Assembly: GCA_028692105.1 (NCBI GenBank)
Contig: JAQUYC010000005.1
Coordinates: 1-64,000 of the forward strand
DNA from: Eubacteriales bacterium
Lineage (GTDB): Bacteria; Bacillota; Clostridia; Peptostreptococcales; Anaerovoracaceae
Direction: 5' to 3'
Length of the DNA stretch: 64,000 nt
Positions within the stretch are counted from its first letter, which is position 1. The number at the start of each line of letters is the position of its first letter. Below, in pieces: positions 30,866-39,331 of the stretch. Position numbers and translations under genes: made by a program. The notes beneath the pieces are model-generated. The model ran no database searches. It was not told where the DNA came from and worked only from the letters and a program-made list of their open reading frames with translations.

Positions 30866-32443
30866 TTGAGAAATGCGTTGATTTTACAGCTTAAAGAAGC
30901 TATTGCTTCGTTACTGCCGATTATCATAATAGTTTTATTTCTTGACTTTACAGTAGTACCTATGCCATTTCACATTCGCAGCTCATTTTTGATCGGCTCT
31001 CTGCTTTTAATTATAGGTATGAGTCTTTTCACATTTGGGGCTGAAGTTGCTATGATTCCTATGGGAGAACATATAGGAAGCCAGCTTACAAAATCTCGAA
31101 GTCTTCCTCTTTTAGTCGGGGTAAGTCTGGCAATGGGCACCATGGTCACCCTTGCCGAACCTGATCTTCAAGTATTAGCAGGACAAGTGCCCTCTATTCC
31201 GAAAGCAATTTTGATTGTAACTGTAGCAGTCGGAGTGGGTATATTTTTAATTGTTTCTCTGCTGCGCATCCTTTTCCGGTGGAAGTTAGCTCATCTTCTA
31301 ATTCTTATTTATCTGGCAGCGTTTGCAATCGGTGCCTTTACTTCTGAAACATACTTGGCAATAGCTTTTGATGCGGGAGGTGTCACTACCGGCCCTATTA
31401 CGGTTCCATTTATTCTTGCATTAGGGATAGGTGTCTCTGCGGTCCACGGAAGTAAAAGCTCTGATGATAGCTTCGGGCTGCTTGCCCTTTGTTCCGCAGG
31501 ACCGGTGATTGCTGTAATCATTTTGGGAATATTTTTTGATTCATCCGGCACAGGAAGCATTTTCTACGCGAAGACGAAAAATGCGGAAAATATAGCAGAG
31601 ATTTTTCAGCTATTTAATAATAACTTTCCTGTCTATCTTAAAGAAATCGTTATTTCACTTATGCCCATTGTCTTGTTTTTCGCTGTCTTTCAGTTGATTT
31701 ACTTAAAGCTTCCGAAAAGCCAGATAATAAAAATTATCGTCGGTATCTTTTATACCGCTGCAGGGCTGATTCTTTTCCTTACAGGGGTGAACACCGGCTT
31801 TCTTCCTATGGGATTATTTATCGGGGAATACCTGGGCGGAGTTTCATATAACTGGATTTTGATACCGCTTGGTATGCTTGTGGGTTTTTTTATTGTAGCA
31901 GCAGAGCCTGCTGTTCATGTTTTAAACAATCAGGTAGAAGAGATTACTGGAGGTTCGATTTCTAAGAATGCAATGCTTTGGAGTTTATCCATAGGAGTTT
32001 CCATCTCAGTTGGCCTTGCCATGATTCGGGTTATTTACGGACTGAGTATCTGGTATTTTCTGTTCCCCGGCTATATTTTGGCATTAATCCTGACCTTTTT
32101 TGTTCCCAAGGTATTCATAGCAGTCGCTTTTGACTCCGGAGGTGTCTCTTCGGGAACTATGACAGCAACATTTTTACTTCCCTTTGCAATAGGCACCTGT
32201 ATAGCTGTAGGCGGCAATATAATGACTGACGCTTTTGGAATTATTGCAATGGTCGCGATGGCACCTTTAGTCACTATACAGGTTATGGGATTGATATATA
32301 AAATTAAGATCAGAAGTACGGAAGAAGAAGAAGAAGAAATCATCGGCGACATTTCGGAAGAGACGGAAGATTATGCAAGGTGTCCCGGAGAAGAAGGTCT
32401 TGCCGGTACTTCAGGTGATAATGAGTACGTGGATCTGGAATAA
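30866..32443 (+). CDS. DUF1538 family membrane protein, first paralogue
   Basis: This is a polytopic membrane protein (525 residues, about 12 or more helices) of unknown substrate. It is internally duplicated: the first half has AEPDLQVLAGQV and FDAGGVTTGPITVPFILALGIG, the second half has AEPAVHVLNNQV and FDSGGVSSGTMTATFLLPFAIG in matching places. These paired G/S/T-rich loops within the membrane resemble re-entrant transport sites. The C-terminal tail is acidic (EEEEEEIIGDISEETEDY). The TTG at 30866 follows GGGGGGATCAA and is preferred to the ATG 15 codons upstream. It is followed by a paralogue and two PII-like genes. Family membership is by eye. Confidence 0.8.
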   Translation: MRNALILQLKEAIASLLPIIIIVLFLDFTVVPMPFHIRSSFLIGSLLLIIGMSLFTFGAEVAMIPMGEHIGSQLTKSRSLPLLVGVSLAMGTMVTLAEPDLQVLAGQVPSIPKAILIVTVAVGVGIFLIVSLLRILFRWKLAHLLILIYLAAFAIGAFTSETYLAIAFDAGGVTTGPITVPFILALGIGVSAVHGSKSSDDSFGLLALCSAGPVIAVIILGIFFDSSGTGSIFYAKTKNAENIAEIFQLFNNNFPVYLKEIVISLMPIVLFFAVFQLIYLKLPKSQIIKIIVGIFYTAAGLILFLTGVNTGFLPMGLFIGEYLGGVSYNWILIPLGMLVGFFIVAAEPAVHVLNNQVEEITGGSISKNAMLWSLSIGVSISVGLAMIRVIYGLSIWYFLFPGYILALILTFFVPKVFIAVAFDSGGVSSGTMTATFLLPFAIGTCIAVGGNIMTDAFGIIAMVAMAPLVTIQVMGLIYKIKIRSTEEEEEEIIGDISEETEDYARCPGEEGLAGTSGDNEYVDLE

Positions 32444-32496
32444 CCTTAAGCCATAATGCCAGGCTAAGAAGCAGAATGTTTAGGCGAGGAGCTTTC

Positions 32497-34230
32497 ATGA
32501 AAAATCAATTTATTTTAAAAACAAAAGAATCTCTGATATCTGTACTTCCCATTACATTTATTGTCTTGCTGATCAATTTTACAATAGCGCCAATGCCTTT
32601 AGTCATTCGTGGTCTTTTTCTTTTAGGCGCAATACTGCTCATCTTGGGGATGGGTTTATTTACTTTAGGAGCAGATATGGCTTTGATGCCGATGGGCGAG
32701 CAAATCGGTTCTGTGCTGACAAAATCCAGAAAGTTATATTTTCTTATAGGTATTTCTCTGATAATGGGGATTATGGTAACTGTTGCAGAACCTGATCTTC
32801 AAGTCCTGGCTGAGCAGGTGCCGACAATACCGAATCATATCATCATCCTTGCTGTTGCTGCAGGATTAGGTGTTTTTCTTGTTCTTGCGATACTTCGCAT
32901 TATATTTCAATGGAGATTATCCTATTTGCTGATCGGTTTATATATTGCAGTGTTCATTTTGAGTGCTTTTGTTCCGGAAGATTTTGTCGCAATTGCCTTT
33001 GGCTCCGGAGGGGTGACAACGGGACCGATTACTGTTCCTTTTATTCTTGCCCTTGGGATTGGTATTTCTTCCGTTCGAGGTGGGAAAAGCTCTCATGATG
33101 ACAGCTTCGGACTTGTAGCTTTATGTTCTGTCGGACCGATTTTGGCTGTTATGCTGCTTGGAATATTTTATGATACATCTCATATGCAAACTGCCAAAAG
33201 CTTGCCTGATGCAAAAAATCTACTTGACCTTTTCCGTTTATTCGGAGAAAGTTTCCCTGAATATTTTAAAGTGGTTGGATTAGCACTTATGCCTATTGTC
33301 GGTTCTTTTATCCTGTTTCAGATTTTTGCCCTCAAACTGCCAAAAATTAAATTGGTCAAAATGGTCATCGGGAGTATCTATACCTACCTTGGTCTGGTCT
33401 TGTTTCTGACCGGAGTAAACGTGGGCTTCCTCCCTGCCGGTAGCTTTATCGGTGCTTCTATAGGAGAACTTGATTACAACTGGATATTAATTCCTTTGGG
33501 GATGATCATGGGTTTCTTTATCGTTGCTGCAGAACCGGCAGTACATGTATTAAACGATGAGGTTGAAGATATGACCGCAGGTGCAATCTCCAAAAATTCA
33601 ATGCTATTGAGTTTATCTATCGGTGTTGCGATTTCTGTTGGGTTTGCCATGATTCAAGTCCTTACCGGAATAGATATTTTTTATATCCTTATACCCGGTT
33701 ATATCATTGCTTTGGCGCTAACCTTTTTTGTACCGAAAATATTTACAGCTATCGCTTTTGACTCAGGCGGTGTAGCTTCCGGTCCTATGACCGTTGTATT
33801 TCTTCTTCCTTTTACCATGGGCGCCTGCAAGGCAGTCGACGGTAATATACTCCGCGATTCCTTTGGTGTCGTAGCGATAGTGGCTATGGCACCCCTTATC
33901 ACGATACAGGTCATGGGTTTGATCCACGAAATAAAGATTAAATACACCAGCAAAGAAGAAGCGGAAGTATTTGAAGAGATCACCGAAGAAATGGAAGACA
34001 AAGAAATTATAGCTTTGTATAATAGGCTTTATGATAAGCCAGAATCCTATTTGCGGACGGATGATTTTGGATATATTGATAATAAAAAAAGTAGTAGTGA
34101 CCTTTTTGGGGAAAAGCATTATAATGATGTGACTAACGATAATGAATATATAAATTTTGAAGATTATGAAAAAATGGTACTGCCTGAGGATTTTGATTAT
34201 CCAGTAAATAAACCAGAAAATGAACGATAG
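32497..34230 (+). CDS. DUF1538 family membrane protein, second paralogue
   Basis: This is the second copy (577 residues), about 60% identical by eye to the preceding gene over the membrane part. It repeats the same duplicated motifs: AEPDLQVLAEQV, FGSGGVTTGPITVPFILALG, AEPAVHVLNDEV and FDSGGVASGPMTVVFLLPF. It differs in a longer acidic tail of about 90 residues with many Glu, Asp, Tyr and Asn, which may be the docking site for a PII-like partner. The ATG at 32497 has GAGGAG upstream. Two related but distinct copies point to a heterodimer or two substrates. Confidence 0.8.
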   Translation: MKNQFILKTKESLISVLPITFIVLLINFTIAPMPLVIRGLFLLGAILLILGMGLFTLGADMALMPMGEQIGSVLTKSRKLYFLIGISLIMGIMVTVAEPDLQVLAEQVPTIPNHIIILAVAAGLGVFLVLAILRIIFQWRLSYLLIGLYIAVFILSAFVPEDFVAIAFGSGGVTTGPITVPFILALGIGISSVRGGKSSHDDSFGLVALCSVGPILAVMLLGIFYDTSHMQTAKSLPDAKNLLDLFRLFGESFPEYFKVVGLALMPIVGSFILFQIFALKLPKIKLVKMVIGSIYTYLGLVLFLTGVNVGFLPAGSFIGASIGELDYNWILIPLGMIMGFFIVAAEPAVHVLNDEVEDMTAGAISKNSMLLSLSIGVAISVGFAMIQVLTGIDIFYILIPGYIIALALTFFVPKIFTAIAFDSGGVASGPMTVVFLLPFTMGACKAVDGNILRDSFGVVAIVAMAPLITIQVMGLIHEIKIKYTSKEEAEVFEEITEEMEDKEIIALYNRLYDKPESYLRTDDFGYIDNKKSSSDLFGEKHYNDVTNDNEYINFEDYEKMVLPEDFDYPVNKPENER

Positions 34231-34244
34231 AGGAGGAAACAGAC

Positions 34245-34604
34245 ATGGAAGAGGGGAAACAGCCTGCGGTAAAAAGGATAAAGCTGCTCGTTGCAATCGT
34301 TGATCGCGGGAAAGGAGATACTGTTGCAGAAATCCTTAGAGACAGCGGAGTTACTTTTAATATGATCGCACCTGCTGCTTGCGATTCCGGCTCCGATATT
34401 ATGGATGTTCTGGGGCTGTCCAACCAGGAGCGAGATATGATATTGAGCGTTGTGACTGAAGATAAGGTGCCGGCTGTAATGCAAAAACTCCTTTATAAAC
34501 TGGATCTTGATGAGCGGGGAAACGGGATAGCATTTACTATTCCGATTATCGGAGTAAGCGGACCAAAGGCATTACGCTATATGTCCGGCGATTTTGAACA
34601 ATAA
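34245..34604 (+). CDS. PII-like signalling protein, first copy
   Basis: This 119-residue protein has the ferredoxin-like PII fold pattern: a first strand KRIKLLVAIVDRGKGDTVAEILRDSGV and a C-terminal NGIAFTIPIIGVSG. The T-loop region lacks the uridylylated tyrosine of classical GlnB/GlnK (no YRG motif). It begins 14 bases after the second DUF1538 gene behind GAGGAGG. By analogy with GlnK-AmtB, a likely role is allosteric control of the adjacent membrane proteins; the ligand is unknown. Confidence 0.75.
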   Translation: MEEGKQPAVKRIKLLVAIVDRGKGDTVAEILRDSGVTFNMIAPAACDSGSDIMDVLGLSNQERDMILSVVTEDKVPAVMQKLLYKLDLDERGNGIAFTIPIIGVSGPKALRYMSGDFEQ

Positions 34605-34621
34605 GAAAGAGGTGGATTCAC

Positions 34622-34975
34622 TTGGATAAAGAAAGGGAATATGATTTAATCCTTACAATAGTAAACCGGGGTTTTGCCGACATGGCAGTAGATGCTGCAA
34701 GGGAAGCGGGCGCCCACGGCGGTACCGTTTTCTATGCAAGGGGCACCGGAATACATGAATTAGAGAAATTTTTTGCAATCTCTATCCAGCCGGAAAAAGA
34801 AGTTCTTATGAATATTGTCAGGCATGAGGAAACACAGGCTATCATGCACGCCATCGTCGAAGCTGCCGGTCTGAAAACAGAAGGAAAAGGTCTTGCCTTT
34901 TCCCTGCCTATTTCTGATGTCGCAGGTATTGCACATCTTATGAGACCTGATGATAATGAAAAGACAAAAGACTGA
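34622..34975 (+). CDS. PII-like signalling protein, second copy
   Basis: This is a second PII-fold protein (117 residues): YDLILTIVNRGFADMAVDAAREAGAHGGTVFYARGTG, then KGLAFSLPISDVAG. The GGTVFYARGTG segment is close to the nucleotide-binding/T-loop base seen in PII-like proteins. The start is a TTG at 34622 behind AAGAGGTGG. It differs strongly from its neighbour, so the two may sense different signals or form mixed trimers. It is the last gene of the four-gene operon, two bases before the convergent sirtuin gene. Confidence 0.75.
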   Translation: MDKEREYDLILTIVNRGFADMAVDAAREAGAHGGTVFYARGTGIHELEKFFAISIQPEKEVLMNIVRHEETQAIMHAIVEAAGLKTEGKGLAFSLPISDVAGIAHLMRPDDNEKTKD

Positions 34976-34976
34976 T

Positions 34977-35744
34977 TCAGCCTAACACTTCCCCTATCGA
35001 TTCGTGGATAACAAGGTTGGCACGCCGGTCATATTGAGTTGTTGACTTGTTGATGAGGATGAGATTGTTTCCGCGGAAATAATTAATCAATCCTGAAGCC
35101 GGATAAACAACAAGAGATGTCCCTCCTACTATAAGAAGATCTGCTTTTGAAATGGCACCGATAGCTCCTGCCATAACACTCTGGTCCAACGGCTCTTCAT
35201 ATAATACAACATCGGGCTTGACCAGCCCTCCGCATTTAATGCATTTGGGGATTTGACTGCCAGTCTCATCGTTTGCGGCACTGTTTTCGGATTTCATAAT
35301 GTAGCTTACATCGTAAAAAGTATGGCATTGCATGCAATAATTGCGGAGCACAGAACCATGAAGCTCATATACATTTTTACTGCCCGCAAGTTGATGCAGA
35401 CCGTCAATGTTCTGCGTGACGATTGCTTTCACTTTCCCCTTTTCTTCAAGCTCAGCCAAGGCGTAATGTGCCTTATTGGGCTTCACATCAGGATATATCA
35501 TGTTCTTTTTATAATAATCGTAAAAGGTCTCTGTATGTTTAATAAAAAATGTGTGGCTCAACATTTCTTCAGGAGCATAGCCATATTGAGACTGTGCCTG
35601 GTACAGTCCGTTCTCTGACCTAAAATCCGGAATACCGCTCTCTGTCGAGACACCGGCTCCCCCAAAAAAAACAATATTTTCGCTTTTATTTACTAATTCT
35701 TTAACTCTGCTATCCAAATTTAACACCCCATTCCTATTGTACAT
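34977..35744 (-). CDS. cobB: NAD-dependent protein deacylase (sirtuin)
   Basis: This sirtuin removes acyl groups from lysines using NAD. Motifs are GAGVSTESGIPDFRS, TQNIDGLHQLAGS with the catalytic His in YELHGSVL, and a zinc site of two CxxC pairs (CMQC and CIKC). The longest frame gives 255 residues from the ATG at 35744, but GTG at 35726 or TTG at 35717 have better upstream AGGA or GGGGTG sites and match the usual sirtuin N-terminus (short helix, then NIVFFGGAG). It converges on the PII-like operon with a 1-base gap, so no separate terminator exists. Confidence 0.93.
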   Translation of the reverse strand: MYNRNGVLNLDSRVKELVNKSENIVFFGGAGVSTESGIPDFRSENGLYQAQSQYGYAPEEMLSHTFFIKHTETFYDYYKKNMIYPDVKPNKAHYALAELEEKGKVKAIVTQNIDGLHQLAGSKNVYELHGSVLRNYCMQCHTFYDVSYIMKSENSAANDETGSQIPKCIKCGGLVKPDVVLYEEPLDQSVMAGAIGAISKADLLIVGGTSLVVYPASGLINYFRGNNLILINKSTTQYDRRANLVIHESIGEVLG

Positions 35745-35798
35745 CGTATCCGTTCACCGACCGTTCATATTCGTATCTTAACATATCTTGTTAATAAA

Positions 35799-36575
35799 TC
35801 AAACCGGTTTGCCCGGCAATCGCATCTCTGTAAGGTTATTCCAATAGCGTACTGGCATAAATCGTTTCTGGCAGCTTGGGTTGATTCGCTCCTGTATGGC
35901 AATGACCTCAAAATACTTTCTCCATAAATTGCGGTATTCTGCTTCACTTTCGCCCGGCACTGGAAGTTCTTTGTTGTCAAATGGATAAATGTACCAGTTC
36001 CCGCTTTGCGCAAAAATAGCCTTGTTTCTTTTTTTATCATAAATTATGAAGGGATCATTCTTCATTCTGTCAGAAAAATGATCCGCAATAAGTTCCAAAA
36101 TATCATGATCCGGTTCTATTAGGCTATATAATATTTCCCTGTCACATTGCCCGAGTTTTATGCGCTTCAATGCAGTAAAGCGTACAAGTCCCATCATTCT
36201 GCCAATTTCGGCCATAACTTTTTTTTCGCATTGCTGAACCTCAAATACAATCGGATAGCTGTGAAGCATGCTGACCGTATGGCCTTCTTTAAAGCCAAGA
36301 CGAATGTAGCTAAGCAGCTTGTTTTCCTTTTCCGGATCGGAAGAAAGAAATACACGATATACCCGTTTAAGGTCTCTTTTGGAGATTTTCTCTTCAATGG
36401 CTTTATACACCTTTCCCGCCTTTTCTTCTTGCGTTGCTACAACTCTACTGCTTGAGAAAAGACTTGTCTGGTAAGTATCTGTTTTGTAAATTCCCGATGC
36501 CTTTTCCACATAATAATGATCGAATACACAAGTCAAAAATCCCTCGAAAGTACCGTCATAAAGGTAATCCGTCAT
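35799..36575 (-). CDS. DUF4130 protein, putative DNA-metabolism partner of the radical SAM enzyme
   Basis: This 258-residue protein has the typical opening DYLYDGTFEGFLTCVFDHYY and the central MLHSYPIVFEVQQCEKKVMAEIGRMMGLVRFTAL. It ends in a basic region (RYWNNLTEMRLPGKPV). Such proteins are found next to a radical SAM enzyme with a helix-hairpin-helix and are predicted to act in DNA modification or repair; the activity is not established to my knowledge. It starts 18 bases after its partner's stop and is clearly co-transcribed with it. Confidence 0.82.
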   Translation of the reverse strand: MTDYLYDGTFEGFLTCVFDHYYVEKASGIYKTDTYQTSLFSSSRVVATQEEKAGKVYKAIEEKISKRDLKRVYRVFLSSDPEKENKLLSYIRLGFKEGHTVSMLHSYPIVFEVQQCEKKVMAEIGRMMGLVRFTALKRIKLGQCDREILYSLIEPDHDILELIADHFSDRMKNDPFIIYDKKRNKAIFAQSGNWYIYPFDNKELPVPGESEAEYRNLWRKYFEVIAIQERINPSCQKRFMPVRYWNNLTEMRLPGKPV

Positions 36576-36593
36576 ATAATCAGTCTCCCCTCT

Positions 36594-38018
36594 TTACGAT
36601 TTTTCTCTTTGCACGGTAATGGAGTTGAACATTGAAATCTGAGTATTATCGTCTATTGGCAATAGTCTCTCCTTGATCTTTTCCGCTGCCAAGGCTTCAT
36701 TTTTAATAAATTCAGGCACGATATCATTACCGCCATAGTATCTGCCGCAGCAGGTGATAAAATATCTTGCCCTCTTAACAACTACCCCGATTTTCTTAAG
36801 GTCATCAAAATGTACAGCTGATTGCCGCCGCTGTCGTACGATTCTCAATGCGGAAACGGTTCCGACTCCGGGAATGCGCAGCAGCTCTTCCAAAGCGGCT
36901 TTATTTATCTCAACAGGGAATTTTTCGATATTTCTCAATGCCCACCCCATTTTGGGATCCAGGTCAAGATCCAGAAAAGGCGTTTTCTCATCAAATATCT
37001 CATCAGCAGAAAAACCATAGAAACGAAGAAGCCAATCAGCCTGATAAAGCCGGTGTTCTCGTGCAAGAGGGGGTGCAGTAAACGGTGTTGGCAGCAGCGG
37101 CGAATTGGACACAGGAATATAGGCAGAAAAATATACGCGTTTCATTTTGAATGATCTATAGAGGTCTTCTGACGTTTTAATAATCTGTCTGTCATTTTCA
37201 GGACTTGCTCCGATGATGATCTGTGTTGTTTGACCTGCGGGAGCGAACCTTTCTCTGCTTCTGTTCCCCTGCTTATGAACTGCAAGTGCCTTACCGGCCA
37301 TCTCCATCAGGCTCCCGTCTCCCTGCGTTACATTCTCACCTTCCGGGTCAAGAAATCGAAGATCTCCCTCGCTATAGAGATCACGGTTTTTGAACATATT
37401 TCCCGGGCCCTTTAACTGTCTGCGTTCTGTTAATGTTTGAGTAATTTGTTTCATAGGTGTAAAAATGTTTTTTGGCTTTTTCTGAGGAGCAAGGAGGCTA
37501 AGGCTTTCTTGAGTAGGGAGCTCAAGATTTATACTGAGCCGGTCTGCCATAAGTCCTATCTGATGAATGATCTCAGGTGACACCCCCGGAATGATCTTTG
37601 CGTGTATATATCCTGCAAAACCATATTCCTCCCTTAAAATTTGAAGACAGCTTCGAATTCTATCGGCTGTATGATCAGGTGATACTTCAACTGCAGAGCT
37701 CAAAAAAAGTCCTTCGATATAATTGCGTTTGTAAAATTCTATCGTAAGATTAGCCAGTTCTCTTGGCTCAAAGCTTGCTCTGCTTATATCGGATGAGCGC
37801 CGATTTACACAGTATTCACAATCAAATACGCAGTTGTTTGTAAAAAGGATCTTTAGAAGCGAAATACAACGCCCGTCCGCCGACCATGAATGGCAAATTC
37901 CTGCGGCAGCAGAGCTGCCTAATTTTCCATTGTTCTTTCGCTCTACACCGCTGGATGAACAGGAAACATCATACTTAGCACCGTCGGCTAATATTTTAAT
38001 TTTTTCAAATGTATTCAT
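36594..38018 (-). CDS. Putative DNA modification/repair radical SAM protein with helix-hairpin-helix
   Basis: This 474-residue enzyme has a radical SAM cluster motif CxxxCxxC (C63, C67, C70 in NNCVFDCEYC) and extra cysteines at 20, 42 and 51. Near the C-terminus LLRIPGVGTVSALRIVRQRR is a helix-hairpin-helix that binds DNA non-specifically. This architecture and the DUF4130 neighbour define a conserved pair of predicted DNA-repair function. The promoter (38053-38081) carries two LexA-like boxes, which supports damage-inducible expression. The reaction is unknown. Confidence 0.85.
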   Translation of the reverse strand: MNTFEKIKILADGAKYDVSCSSSGVERKNNGKLGSSAAAGICHSWSADGRCISLLKILFTNNCVFDCEYCVNRRSSDISRASFEPRELANLTIEFYKRNYIEGLFLSSAVEVSPDHTADRIRSCLQILREEYGFAGYIHAKIIPGVSPEIIHQIGLMADRLSINLELPTQESLSLLAPQKKPKNIFTPMKQITQTLTERRQLKGPGNMFKNRDLYSEGDLRFLDPEGENVTQGDGSLMEMAGKALAVHKQGNRSRERFAPAGQTTQIIIGASPENDRQIIKTSEDLYRSFKMKRVYFSAYIPVSNSPLLPTPFTAPPLAREHRLYQADWLLRFYGFSADEIFDEKTPFLDLDLDPKMGWALRNIEKFPVEINKAALEELLRIPGVGTVSALRIVRQRRQSAVHFDDLKKIGVVVKRARYFITCCGRYYGGNDIVPEFIKNEALAAEKIKERLLPIDDNTQISMFNSITVQREKS

Positions 38019-38037
38019 CGTTTATCCTCTACATAAA

Positions 38038-38081
38038 AGAACTCCCGTTCTTATTATAGTCCATTTCAAACGGGTGTTCAA
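38038..38081 (-). promoter_or_regulatory. Promoter with two LexA-like (SOS) boxes
   Basis: On the minus strand TTGAAC (38081-38076) and TATAAT (38058-38053) are 17 bases apart. One box, GAAC-ACCC-GTTT (38079-38068), overlaps the -35 element. The second, AGAAC-GGGA-GTTCT (38051-38038), a perfect 5-bp palindrome, covers the expected start site. Both fit the Gram-positive LexA pattern GAAC-N4-GTTY. Confidence 0.65.
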
Positions 38082-38221
38082 CAAGAAATTCCATTATATT
38101 ATTTGATTTGTTCAGCCGCTGTTATTAACTTTGGGGAACTTTGGATTTGTTCTGCAGACGCTATTTATCAATAAAATATTTTGTGGTATAATTCTGAGAT
38201 ATTAAACGAGGAGGAGCACAC

Positions 38222-39331
38222 ATGGATAATCGAAAAACCGCCTTGGTATTAGGCGGCGGAGGATCAAGAGGAGCTTATGAGATCGGTGTCTGGCAAGCTT
38301 TAAAAGAGCTGGGCATACGGATTGATATTGTAACAGGCACTTCTGTCGGCGCTATCAACGGTGCGATGATAGCACAAGATACTTTTGATCTGGCTGTTTC
38401 CTTGTGGAAAGAGATAGATACATCCAAAGTGTTCGACACTGATATAAAAGATATTATTGCAAATTCGGGAATCGGAACAGCAAAGTTAAAAGACCTGCTT
38501 TATACGTATATTGATGAAAGCGCAATTCGAAAATCATCTATTGATTACGGACTTGTTGTAGTTGAACTTCCCTCTATGAGACCAAAATACCTTATTAAAG
38601 AGGAAATACCCGAAGGAACGCTGATCGATCATATTATGGCAAGCGGCACTCTTTTTCCTGCCATGAAAACTTATGAAATTAACAGCTTACGATATATAGA
38701 CGGCGGCTTTTCAGACAACCTGCCCGTCGGCATGGCTGTCGACCATGGCGCAACGCATGTAATTGCAGTGGATCTGGAAGTAATAGGAGTTATCAGAAAA
38801 AAAAGATTCGATGATGCCGATTTTATAAGAATCATACAATGTCCTTGGGATTTGGGGAATATGCTCATTTTTGATACTCTCAACACAAGCAAAATACTTC
38901 GACTGGGATACCTGGATACTTTAAAGGCTTTTCATGTATATGACGGTAATCATTTTTGCTTTGTTAAAGGTGACTTTGACCGCCGAAGTCTTCGGGGCGC
39001 TGATTCAGCCGGAACTATTTTTGGGCTTGATGCAGGGTTGATTTACAAGAAGTATATTTTCGATATACACTTGAAAAATGCGGTTGATAAGCATATCAAA
39101 GAGATTGGAAAGGAACCGCACGGCGATTCAGAGACCATGATAGCCAAGTTGTTGGATGGAATTATCAAAGCTAAAGCGACGTTGAACCAAAAAACACTGA
39201 CCATTATGATTTCACGGAAGCTGAAAGAAAGCAGAGATATAGAAAGAATACTGCTTGCTAAGCCGGTAATGAATCTGCTTAAGGAAGAAACTCTGGCTGC
39301 CAATTACTTAATCAAGGAGGGTTTTATTTAA
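38222..39331 (+). CDS. Patatin-like phospholipase
   Basis: This serine lipid acyl hydrolase (369 residues) has the oxyanion motif GGGGSRGAYEIG, the nucleophile S41 in GTSVGAING and the dyad aspartate D160 in DGGFSDNLPVG. There is no signal peptide, so it acts in the cytoplasm or on the inner membrane face. The C-terminal third (about 230-369) is helical and has no recognised domain. Its last 8 bases overlap the convergent glycosyltransferase gene. Confidence 0.9.
   Translation: MDNRKTALVLGGGGSRGAYEIGVWQALKELGIRIDIVTGTSVGAINGAMIAQDTFDLAVSLWKEIDTSKVFDTDIKDIIANSGIGTAKLKDLLYTYIDESAIRKSSIDYGLVVVELPSMRPKYLIKEEIPEGTLIDHIMASGTLFPAMKTYEINSLRYIDGGFSDNLPVGMAVDHGATHVIAVDLEVIGVIRKKRFDDADFIRIIQCPWDLGNMLIFDTLNTSKILRLGYLDTLKAFHVYDGNHFCFVKGDFDRRSLRGADSAGTIFGLDAGLIYKKYIFDIHLKNAVDKHIKEIGKEPHGDSETMIAKLLDGIIKAKATLNQKTLTIMISRKLKESRDIERILLAKPVMNLLKEETLAANYLIKEGFI

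Noticed and set aside
30866..34230. The two DUF1538 genes as one frameshifted gene
   Set aside because: Each has its own ribosome site, complete duplicated domain set and acidic tail, so they are intact paralogues.
33763..34296. 177-codon minus-strand frame opposite the second DUF1538 gene
   Set aside because: Its Phe/Ile-rich translation is the shadow of a Glu/Asp/Asn-rich tail; it has no ribosome site.
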